A DNA stretch of 19,105 bases from Bacteroidia bacterium (GTDB lineage Bacteria > Bacteroidota > Bacteroidia > Bacteroidales > Azobacteroidaceae), in the NCBI GenBank assembly GCA_025999935.1, contig BNXY01000049.1, forward strand, positions 1-19,105, in the 5' to 3' direction. The notes under the pieces were generated by a model. The model was not told the origin of the DNA. It saw nothing but the letters and a program-made list of their open reading frames with translations, and did no database searches. Shown here piece by piece: positions 1-7,096 of this stretch; position 1 is the first letter of the stretch; each line of letters starts with the position of its first letter. The translations under genes were made by a program, and so were the position numbers.

Positions 1-554
1 GGATCTGCATCGCAAATTAACTCGTCTACGATTGAAAGAAGACAAGCATCTAACGTAACAAAAACTTTACAAGGAGCCAGTGCGGGAAATGTTCCGCCGG
101 ATGCGCCGTCGCCGAAGAAATGGATTATCCGCCCAGCCGCGTTATGCGAATGCTTCAGACCAATGATGCGGAAAATTACCGGAAAATTCTGTCTTCCGAA
201 AGCATTTGGCTGTGCGTTTCCTGCCAGAATTGCCTTACCCGTTGCCCAATGGAAATAGACATCCCGCAACTGATGGATTTTTTACGCGGAAAAGCGCTCG
301 AAGAAAAAACGGTCAATGCCCAATCAAAAAACATTCTTTCTTTTCATCGGGCTTTCCTCGATTCGGTAAAATATACCGGACGGTTGTACGAAATCGGACT
401 GATTGCTGGCTATAAAATGCGGACGTTCAACGTTCTCCAAGACATGGATATCGCACCCAAAATGTTTGCCAAAGGAAAACTGCCTATAATTCCCGAAATG
501 GTAAAAGACAAGAGAAACATAAAAAGAATTTTCAAAAAAACGAATATCGAATAA
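1..554 (+). CDS. hdrC: HdrC-like heterodisulfide reductase subunit C (5' partial, apparent frameshift)
   Basis: Small iron-sulfur subunit that passes electrons between HdrA and HdrB in heterodisulfide-reductase-like complexes. The frame ending at 554 is open from base 54, after a TAA at 51-53. It contains two [4Fe-4S] motifs: CGKCSAGC, encoded just upstream of the first ATG at 120, and CVSCQNCLTRCP. An annotation starting at 120 would therefore cut off the first cluster site. No start codon lies between 54 and 120. Bases 1-72 in frame 1 read like the missing N-terminus (STIERRQASNVTK, then TLQG), so a one-base indel at about 66-80 would join the two parts. The true start is outside the window. 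DUF2007 follows after 2 bases and hdrB lies just beyond it, which supports the assignment. The HdrC identity is firm. Whether the frameshift is a real mutation or a sequence error cannot be told from the sequence. Confidence 0.85.
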
Positions 555-556
555 AA

Positions 557-877
557 ATGAATGACCCTACGAAAACAGACAATTTAGTTACCGTTTTGAC
601 GGTTAATTATTCAGGAGAGTTTGCTATTATCAGAGGAAGGCTTGAGTCGGAAGGTATCGAATGTTTCGTACAGAATGAGTTAATCGCTCAGGCTTATACC
701 AATGCAGCCGGAGGTATAAAACTTCAAGTGAGGGAAAGCGATGTTGAAAAAGCAGTCAAAATATTATTAGAAGACGGATGCCTTAAAGAGTCTGATTTGC
801 AACCGTCTCAGGATTTATCAACGCTGCATAAAATTTTATCGAAAACACCTATAATAAAAAAGTTCTTTAACGATTAA
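557..877 (+). CDS. DUF2007-family small protein
   Basis: A 106-residue soluble protein without a signal peptide. Residues about 11-72 match the DUF2007 pattern (PF09413, putative signal-transducing protein with a GlnB-like fold). There is a beta strand near VLTVNYSGEF, then a helix with the characteristic RGRLESEGIECFVQNE, then NAAGGIKLQVRESDVEKAV. The last 35 residues are a less conserved helical tail. The biochemical role of this family is not established. The gene starts 2 bases after the hdrC stop and ends 18 bases before hdrB, so it is almost certainly co-transcribed with them and may adjust or assist the Hdr module (inference). Confidence 0.8.
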   Translation: MNDPTKTDNLVTVLTVNYSGEFAIIRGRLESEGIECFVQNELIAQAYTNAAGGIKLQVRESDVEKAVKILLEDGCLKESDLQPSQDLSTLHKILSKTPIIKKFFND

Positions 878-895
878 TATTACAAAATCTTTTTA

Positions 896-1756
896 ATGAA
901 CAATAAGTTAGGATTTTACCCCGGCTGCTCCCTGAAAGGGACTTCTTCGGAATATGCACAATCGACTTTGGCTTTGGCAAAAGTATTTGATATAGAACTC
1001 GTGGAAATTGCGGATTGGAATTGTTGCGGAGCGACTGCCGCCCACAACCTCAGCCGCGAATTAGCCACCGCTTTGCCTGCAAGAATATTGGCCTTGGCGG
1101 AACAACAAGGGCTGACGGAAATCGTAGTCCCCTGCGCCGCCTGTTACAACCGGTTGAGTGTGACGCAACATGAATTGAATGAGGATGCTACGCTGAAAGC
1201 CAATGTTTCCAAAATTCTGAAATTACCCCTCGGCGGAAAAATTCAGATACTGAATGTGATGCAGTTTATCGAAAAATACATTGCCGGCCGAATCGAAGAA
1301 AAAACAACAAAACCCTTTGAGCAAAAAGTGGTTTGCTACTACGGATGCCTGTTGGTTCGCCCGCACAATATCTTGCAATTCGACCGCTTGGAAGACCCGC
1401 AATCCATGGACAATCTGATGCGGAAAATCGGAGCGACTTCATTGGATTGGGGTTACAAAACCGAATGTTGCGGAGCCGGATTTTCCGTTTCGCGCACCGA
1501 TATTGTCGCCAAATTGTCCGGCAAAATTGTAAAAGATGCAAAAGACCGCGGCGCAGAAGCCATTATCGTCGCCTGCCCCATGTGTCAATCGAATCTCGAC
1601 ATGCGCCGTCCGCACATAGACAGTTTTTTGCGTATAAAAACAAATATTCCGGTCATGTATATAACCCAAGCAATGGGTTTAGCAGTTGGATTAAGTTCCA
1701 AAGAATTGGGATTGCAAAAATTATTTGTAGCGCCAACCTTCGCTTCGCCTAATTAA
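896..1756 (+). CDS. hdrB: HdrB-like heterodisulfide reductase subunit B (CCG-domain protein)
   Basis: Catalytic subunit of heterodisulfide-reductase-like complexes. In characterised HdrB the two CCG domains bind noncubane [4Fe-4S] clusters that cleave a disulfide substrate. Both cysteine sets are complete here. Domain 1 has FYPGC near the N-terminus, NCCGA at about residues 42-46 and PCAAC at about 80-84. Domain 2 has YYGC at about 149, ECCGAG at about 191-196 and ACPMC at about 226-230. The length of 286 residues is normal for the family. There is no signal peptide, so the protein is cytoplasmic. CoM/CoB heterodisulfide is unlikely as substrate in a Bacteroidota, so the natural substrate is unknown (inference). 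rmuC follows after 12 bases, inside the same apparent operon, and hdrA lies beyond it. Confidence 0.9.
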   Translation: MNNKLGFYPGCSLKGTSSEYAQSTLALAKVFDIELVEIADWNCCGATAAHNLSRELATALPARILALAEQQGLTEIVVPCAACYNRLSVTQHELNEDATLKANVSKILKLPLGGKIQILNVMQFIEKYIAGRIEEKTTKPFEQKVVCYYGCLLVRPHNILQFDRLEDPQSMDNLMRKIGATSLDWGYKTECCGAGFSVSRTDIVAKLSGKIVKDAKDRGAEAIIVACPMCQSNLDMRRPHIDSFLRIKTNIPVMYITQAMGLAVGLSSKELGLQKLFVAPTFASPN

Positions 1757-1768
1757 TAAAATTCAATA

Positions 1769-3130
1769 ATGACAACAACAATCCTCCTCATAATCCTCAT
1801 CGTCCTTATAATCCTTAATATCTTCCTGACAATCACGAAGAAGCAAAAGGATAATTCGGAAGACCTGAAAACCAATTTCATTAAATTGGATACCGGTATC
1901 TCAAAGGTTGACCCATTGATTCGGGACGAATTTGGGAGAAATCGCGAGGAGAGTCAGAAATCTTTCAAAGAGAATCGCGAAGAATTAAACAATTCTTTCA
2001 AATTATTGGGCGATACGCTGACGAAAACCGTTAGCGAACTTTCCAACACCCAAAAAGGACAATTTGAAACTTTCTCCAACCGGCAGGAACAAATCAAAAA
2101 GGATTCGGAAATTAACCTGAAAGAAATCAGGGAAACCGTGGAGAAGAAACTCCAAATTTTGCAGGAAGAGAACAGCAAAAAATTGGACGAAATGCGCAAA
2201 GTGGTGGACGAAAAATTGCAGGAAACCGTGGAAAAACGTTTCAATGAATCGTTCAAACTCATCAGCGACCGCTTGGAACAGGTGCACAAAGGCTTGGGCG
2301 AAATGCAATTGCTCGCTTCCGGTGTCGGCGACCTGAAAAAAGTATTGACCAATGTGAAAACGCGCGGAAATCTCGGCGAAATCCAATTGGGCGCTATTCT
2401 CGAACAAATTTTATCGCCGGAACAATACGAACAAAACGCCATCATCAAGGAAGGTAGTCAGGAACGGGTGGAATACGTCATCAAATTACCCGGAAAAAAC
2501 AACGACAACAAATCCCTGTTGCTTCCGGTCGATTCCAAATTTCCCAACGAAGATTACCAGCGTTTGCTCGAAACTTACGAAAATATCGCCAATCTAACCC
2601 CGCGTGATATAGAAATCATTACCAAACAATTTGAAAATTCGGTAAAGAAAAATGCCAAGGATATTCGCGATAAATACATCAATCCGCCTGTCACAACAGA
2701 TTTTGCCATCATGTTTGTGCCCACGGAAGGATTGTACGCCGAAATTTTGCGCCGAACAGGACTTTTTGAAATCTTGCAACGGGATTTCAAAATCACAGTG
2801 GTCGGCCCAACCAATTTAGTCGCTTTTTTGAGCAGTTTGCAAATGGGTTTCAAGACCTTAGCCATCGAAAAACGTTCCAGCGAAGTCTGGGAGATATTGG
2901 GCGCCGTCAAAACGCAATTCAGTACATTCGGCGACATTCTGGAAAAAACGAAAAAGAAATTGCAACAGGCCGCCAGCGTAATCGACCAGGCAGGCGTGAA
3001 GTCGAGAGCCATCGAACGGAAGTTGCGAAACGTGCAGGAATTACCTTCTGAACAAACGATTGAACTGCTCGGCGAAGCCATTGAAATAGAAGAAGACAGC
3101 CGGGTGAAAACAGATGATGATGACGAATAA
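1769..3130 (+). CDS. rmuC: RmuC-family DNA recombination protein
   Basis: RmuC-type protein of 453 residues. In E. coli RmuC is linked to limiting DNA inversions and rearrangements, and the family is predicted to be nuclease-like. Residues about 2-22 form one N-terminal membrane helix (ILLIILIVLIILNIFL). A long charged coiled coil covers about 28-185. The PF02646 core follows, with TRGNLGEIQLG, then LLLPVDSKFPNEDYQRLL (the GE and DSK elements of the presumed PD-(D/E)XK-like site), and MFVPTEGLYAEILRR. The C-terminus is highly acidic (TDDDDE). It lies 12 bases after hdrB and is followed by a short decayed region and then hdrA. Its position inside an Hdr cluster is unusual. Family assignment is confident, but the link to Hdr may be no more than insertion. 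Confidence 0.92.
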   Translation: MTTTILLIILIVLIILNIFLTITKKQKDNSEDLKTNFIKLDTGISKVDPLIRDEFGRNREESQKSFKENREELNNSFKLLGDTLTKTVSELSNTQKGQFETFSNRQEQIKKDSEINLKEIRETVEKKLQILQEENSKKLDEMRKVVDEKLQETVEKRFNESFKLISDRLEQVHKGLGEMQLLASGVGDLKKVLTNVKTRGNLGEIQLGAILEQILSPEQYEQNAIIKEGSQERVEYVIKLPGKNNDNKSLLLPVDSKFPNEDYQRLLETYENIANLTPRDIEIITKQFENSVKKNAKDIRDKYINPPVTTDFAIMFVPTEGLYAEILRRTGLFEILQRDFKITVVGPTNLVAFLSSLQMGFKTLAIEKRSSEVWEILGAVKTQFSTFGDILEKTKKKLQQAASVIDQAGVKSRAIERKLRNVQELPSEQTIELLGEAIEIEEDSRVKTDDDDE

Positions 3131-3150
3131 AAAAGCAAAAACGCTCATAT

Positions 3151-3231
3151 ATGAATGATAGAATAAATAAATATTTGGAAGACATTTTGATTGCTGTTGA
3201 TGAAATAGAAAGTTTCTTAAAGAATTACTAA
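3151..3231 (+). pseudogene. N-terminal remnant of a HepT-like (DUF86) toxin gene
   Basis: A 26-codon reading frame between rmuC and hdrA that starts MNDRINKYLEDI and ends EIESFLKNY before TAA. This matches the first helix typical of HepT/DUF86 proteins, which are RNase-like toxins of the HepT/MntA system and usually begin with a charged helix followed by a YLEDI..AI.EIE..L pattern. Intact members exceed 100 residues and carry an RX4-6HXY active site. Everything after the first helix is missing, and no MntA nucleotidyltransferase is nearby. The most likely reading is a decayed fragment left by deletion. It ends 7 bases before the hdrA start, so hdrA seems to have been joined to it. The identification rests on a short stretch recalled by eye. 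Confidence 0.5.
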
Positions 3232-3238
3232 AATAATT

Positions 3239-5239
3239 ATGTCAAAAATAGGAGTATTTGTCTGCCATTGCGGCGAAAACATCGGAGCGACAGTCGATTG
3301 TGAAAGAGTAGCAAACACCGCTTCCCAAATGGAAGGCGTGGAATTTGCCACCGATTATAAATATATGTGTTCCGAACCGGGACAATCGAGAATCAAAGAC
3401 GCTATCCGTGAAAAAGGATTGGACGGCGTAGTCGTTGCCGCCTGTTCGCCGCGCATGCACGAGCCGACATTCCGCAAAACCTGCGCCGAAGCGGGACTCA
3501 ACCCGTTTATGTGCGAAATGTCGAACATCCGCGAACATTGTTCGTGGGTGCACGAAAAAGGCGAAGAAACGACGGAAAAAGCTGTTGACCTTGTGCGGAT
3601 GCTGGTCGAAAAAGTGAAACGCAACAAACCGCTGAACCCGATTAAAGTGCCCATTACCAAAAAAGCCTTGATCATCGGTGGCGGGATTGCCGGCATACAG
3701 GCGAGCCTCGACATTGCCAACGCCGGACAAAAAGTTATCCTCGTCGAACGCGATCCGTCGATTGGCGGTCACATGTCGCAACTTTCGGAAACTTTTCCCA
3801 CGCTCGATTGCTCGCAATGTATCCTCACGCCCCGGATGGTCGATGTGGCGCAACATCCGAATATCACGCTGTATTCGTATGCCGAACTCGAAAAATTGGA
3901 AGGTTTCATCGGTAATTTCAAAGCGACTATCCGCTTGAAAGCCAAAAGCGTGGATTACAAACTGTGTACGGGTTGCGGCGCATGCACTACCAAGTGCCCG
4001 ACGAAAAAAATCCCCAGCGAATTTAATGAAGGATTGGGTTTGCGCACAGCTATCTACACGCCTTTCCCGCAAGCAGTTCCGAATAAGCCGGTTATCGACC
4101 GAAAAAATTGCCGTTATTATCTAACAGGCAAATGTAAAGTCTGCGAAAAAATATGTCCCACGGGCGCCATTCAATTTGACAGAGAAGATGAATTTATTAC
4201 GGAAGATATTGGCGCTGTGGTACTTGCTACCGGTTTCAATGTACTCAAAACTGATTTCTTTCCCGAATACGGTTATGGAAAATACACCGACGTTATCACC
4301 GGCTTGCAGTTCGAACGCTTGGCTTCGGCGTCCGGGCCTACCATGGGCGAAATTCGCCGCCCGTCGGATGGAACGATTCCTAAAAAAATTGTATTCATCG
4401 CCTGCGCAGGTTCGCGCGACCCGGCAAAAGGGATTCCGTATTGTTCCAAAATCTGCTGTATGTACACCGCGAAACATGCCATGTTGTATCAACACAAGGT
4501 TCACGACGGCGAATCGTATGTCTTTTACATGGATATTCGCGCAGGCGGCAAAAATTATGAAGAATTTGTGCGTCGCGCCATTGAAGAAGACGGCGCAAAC
4601 TATGTGCGCGGACGTGTGGCGCGCATTTACGAAAAAGACGGCAAATTGATTGTTAAAGGCGTGGATACGCTTTTGGATGCCAAACCGGTTGAAATTGAAG
4701 CGGATATGGTGGTGCTTGCTACTGCGGGCGTTTCCAATTGCGGTGCGGAAGAATTGGCGCAAAAATTGCATGTTTCTTACGATCCTTACAAATTCTTTGC
4801 AGAAGCGCATCCCAAATTGAAACCGGTAGAAACCAATACGGCAGGGATTTACCTTTGCGGCTCCTGTCAAGCGCCGAAAGATATTCCCGATACGGTAAGT
4901 ACGGCGTCGGGTGCGGCAGCCAAAGTTATAGGCTTGTTTTCCAATGCCGAACTGACACGCGAACCGACCATTGCGGTGGTCAACCGCATCGCAACGCACG
5001 ATGTTTCGACCTGTGTCGGTTGTTTCCTCTGTGAAACGGCTTGCCCTTATCAGGCTATTGAACACGAAGAAATCAAAAACCGTGCAGGCGAAGTGATAAA
5101 AACAGTAGCGCGGGTCAACCCCGGTTTGTGCCAGGGTTGCGGAACCTGCGTGTCGTTTTGTCGCTCCAAGTCCATTGATATTCAAGGATTTTCCAACGAG
5201 CAGATGTTTGCGGAAGTGATGTCTGTCTTGGAGAATTAA
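3239..5239 (+). CDS. hdrA: HdrA-like heterodisulfide reductase subunit A (FAD, multi-ferredoxin)
   Basis: Large flavoprotein of HdrABC complexes, the site of flavin-based electron bifurcation in characterised systems. The N-terminal domain (about 1-140) has CHCG, VAACSPRMHEPTF and MSNIREHCSW. An FAD-binding GGGIAG sits at 147-152, followed by ERDPSIGGHMSQL. The HdrA signature DCSQCILTPRM is at about 190-200. Two ferredoxin motifs are inserted, one at C243/C246/C249/C253 and one at C291/C299/C302/C306. A second nucleotide-binding part follows, with CAGSRD at about 389-394, then two C-terminal clusters at C592/C595/C598/C602 and C631/C634/C637/C641. The last motif has Arg instead of the usual Pro after the fourth Cys. 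Length 666 is normal. ATG at 3239 gives the expected MSKIGVFVCHCG start. No electron-donor gene (MvhD, hydrogenase or formate dehydrogenase subunit) follows, so the input partner is unknown. Confidence 0.93.
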   Translation: MSKIGVFVCHCGENIGATVDCERVANTASQMEGVEFATDYKYMCSEPGQSRIKDAIREKGLDGVVVAACSPRMHEPTFRKTCAEAGLNPFMCEMSNIREHCSWVHEKGEETTEKAVDLVRMLVEKVKRNKPLNPIKVPITKKALIIGGGIAGIQASLDIANAGQKVILVERDPSIGGHMSQLSETFPTLDCSQCILTPRMVDVAQHPNITLYSYAELEKLEGFIGNFKATIRLKAKSVDYKLCTGCGACTTKCPTKKIPSEFNEGLGLRTAIYTPFPQAVPNKPVIDRKNCRYYLTGKCKVCEKICPTGAIQFDREDEFITEDIGAVVLATGFNVLKTDFFPEYGYGKYTDVITGLQFERLASASGPTMGEIRRPSDGTIPKKIVFIACAGSRDPAKGIPYCSKICCMYTAKHAMLYQHKVHDGESYVFYMDIRAGGKNYEEFVRRAIEEDGANYVRGRVARIYEKDGKLIVKGVDTLLDAKPVEIEADMVVLATAGVSNCGAEELAQKLHVSYDPYKFFAEAHPKLKPVETNTAGIYLCGSCQAPKDIPDTVSTASGAAAKVIGLFSNAELTREPTIAVVNRIATHDVSTCVGCFLCETACPYQAIEHEEIKNRAGEVIKTVARVNPGLCQGCGTCVSFCRSKSIDIQGFSNEQMFAEVMSVLEN

Positions 5240-5259
5240 GTCTGAATAATTCCGACCGA

Positions 5260-6936
5260 ATGAACAGAAGAAGCCTTGTTTGCCTGATACTTTTTTTACC
5301 ATTGCTGTTACTCTTTAACTGTCAATGGAAACCGACCGACAAATTATTGTCGGAAGCAGAGGAAGCTATGGAAACACATATTGATAGCGCCAACCTAATT
5401 TTGGATGGAATTTCTCATCCCGAACAATTGTTGGGAGAGCAACAGGCACGGTATTGTCGGATGAAAGCCGTATGCCTTATCAACTTATTCATGCAGTGGT
5501 CGGTAGCCGACTCTTTGAACAATATTGCACTGAATTATTACCGGCAGATAAACGATACCGTCCGCTTGAAAAATACCTTGTTCCTGTCGGGTCGTATCAG
5601 TTTGAATGTAGGTAAACTCGACAAAGCCATCAGCCTGTTTATGGAATTGAATGATATAGCCTCCCGAAATGAGCAATATTGGAATTTAGCATATTACAAT
5701 TACCTGATTTCTCAATGCTACCTGAATAAAAATGAATATGAAAACGCATTGAGTTTCTCAAAAAAGTCCGTGTATCATACCAATGAACAAGATACCATCA
5801 ATGCTCCTTACTATTACAAACAGACCGGAGCCATTTATGCGCAAATGAATGAGATAGATTCGGCATTGGCTTACTACAAAAAAGCCGGAGAAATCGCATT
5901 AAAAAATGTCAATCCGGAGCGGTTTGTCAGTTTTTTATTCAATGACATCTCCAACCTGCTGCTATCGAACAATGAATTTGAAAAAGCGCTCGAATATGTC
6001 GATTTAAGCATTAATTACAGGGCAAATAGAAAAGATATTTCCCTGTTCAACCTGACGAAAGCCCGTGTATTTCTTGCCACAAATAAAACGGATTCCGCCC
6101 GGTTTTATCTGGAGCGAACTATTGAATCATCTGAAAATGGACACATTACGATAATGGCTTACCGGCATTTATCCGATTTGTATAAAATTACCGGAAACTA
6201 TGAATTGGCCTTATACAAAATGCTTAATCACAAGGAATTATTTCAAGAAGAAGAAAACGCTATCGATTTGGATTTATTGGCGCAACAATATCGGGAAGAA
6301 CAACTTAAAAATGAAAATAATGAGCTGAAATTAGCCAAAAAGGAAAGGGAACTCTACCTGCTTACCGTCACTTTCCTGATAACTATTGCGGCTATCATTC
6401 TTTGGTTTTTTTACTCGGAAGAAAAGAAGAAAAAAAGAATCCGGGAACAACAGCAAAGAGAACATACTTTGAAAGACCAAGCCAAAATTACCGAACACGA
6501 AAACCGCTTGCTGAAACAGGAAAATGAACTGAGCCAGTTGCGTGAAAAAACGGCTGTTTTGCGCGAATCTCTTTTTCGGAAAATGTCTGTTTCCGGAAAA
6601 ATTCCTTCTTTGGTGGATGTTTCGGATAATCATTCCAAAGAACCATCCCACAAAAGAATCAGTCTGGAAGAACCAGATTGGACTGAATTAATCCAAACTA
6701 CCAACACCTTGTTCAACGGATTTTCCTCCCGCCTGAAAAAAGAATATCCCGCTTTATCCACTGAAGATATTGGTTTTTGCTGTCTATTGAAAATCAATGT
6801 TTCCATGCAGGATTTAGCCGATATTTACTGCATTTCCAAAGCCGGAATTACCAAACGAAAAACACGGATGAAAAAGGAAAAGTTTAAAATATCCGATAAT
6901 TTAATTGATTTAGATGATTTTTTATTGAAATATTAA
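5260..6936 (+). CDS. TPR - transmembrane - coiled coil - HTH regulator
   Basis: A 558-residue protein of a Bacteroidetes family that couples an extracytoplasmic TPR domain to a cytoplasmic DNA-binding end. The N-terminus is a signal or anchor sequence (LVCLILFLPLLLLFNC); C21 could be a lipidation site, but Asn at -1 is a poor lipobox. Then comes the family hallmark AEEAMETHIDSANLILDGI. TPR-like helices fill about 60-335, for example YLNKNEYENALSFSKKSV and AQMNEIDSALAYYKKAGEIA. One membrane helix spans about 366-386 and a coiled coil about 387-440. The last 60 residues (PALSTEDIGFCCLLKINVS, then DLADIYCISKAGITKRKTRM) resemble the LuxR-like HTH ends of this family. It begins 20 bases after hdrA and may be read through from that operon. 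The likely target is the adjacent beta-propeller gene (inference). The bound ligand is unknown. Confidence 0.8.
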   Translation: MNRRSLVCLILFLPLLLLFNCQWKPTDKLLSEAEEAMETHIDSANLILDGISHPEQLLGEQQARYCRMKAVCLINLFMQWSVADSLNNIALNYYRQINDTVRLKNTLFLSGRISLNVGKLDKAISLFMELNDIASRNEQYWNLAYYNYLISQCYLNKNEYENALSFSKKSVYHTNEQDTINAPYYYKQTGAIYAQMNEIDSALAYYKKAGEIALKNVNPERFVSFLFNDISNLLLSNNEFEKALEYVDLSINYRANRKDISLFNLTKARVFLATNKTDSARFYLERTIESSENGHITIMAYRHLSDLYKITGNYELALYKMLNHKELFQEEENAIDLDLLAQQYREEQLKNENNELKLAKKERELYLLTVTFLITIAAIILWFFYSEEKKKKRIREQQQREHTLKDQAKITEHENRLLKQENELSQLREKTAVLRESLFRKMSVSGKIPSLVDVSDNHSKEPSHKRISLEEPDWTELIQTTNTLFNGFSSRLKKEYPALSTEDIGFCCLLKINVSMQDLADIYCISKAGITKRKTRMKKEKFKISDNLIDLDDFLLKY

Positions 6937-7023
6937 TTTACTTGTCCGCTAAAAAACAATATGATTTATTTATAAATAACTAATAACAAGATAAATAAAT
7001 AATTTTATTTGTCCGCCTATTTT

Positions 7024-7055
7024 TTTGCTGAAAGAAACAATACATGCTACTTTTG
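7024..7055 (+). promoter_or_regulatory. Bacteroidetes-type promoter of the beta-propeller gene
   Basis: TTTG at 7024-7027 and TACTTTTG at 7048-7055 are separated by 20 bases, an exact match to the Bacteroidetes sigma consensus TTTG-N19-21-TAnnTTTG. The start codon at 7097 gives a leader of roughly 35 bases. The -7 box overlaps a perfect 12-base palindrome, CTTTTGCAAAAG, at 7050-7061. Two copies of TTGTCCGC lie upstream, at 6942-6949 and 7009-7016. Confidence 0.8.
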
Positions 7056-7096
7056 CAAAAGTTTATTGATTTTTTTAACTTAAAACAATTTTTATC

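Noticed and set aside
57..70. A-rich run in hdrC as a programmed -1 frameshift site
   Set aside because: In frame 1 the heptamer does not fit X XXY YYZ with a homopolymeric YYY, and no downstream stem is evident. A simple indel explains the data better.
4121..5302. Long antisense ORF (393 codons) opposite hdrA, and similar antisense ORFs at 3242-4072 and 8739-9383
   Set aside because: They mirror strongly coding plus-strand genes, contain no recognisable domains and have low-complexity His/Phe/Arg-rich translations typical of antisense shadows.
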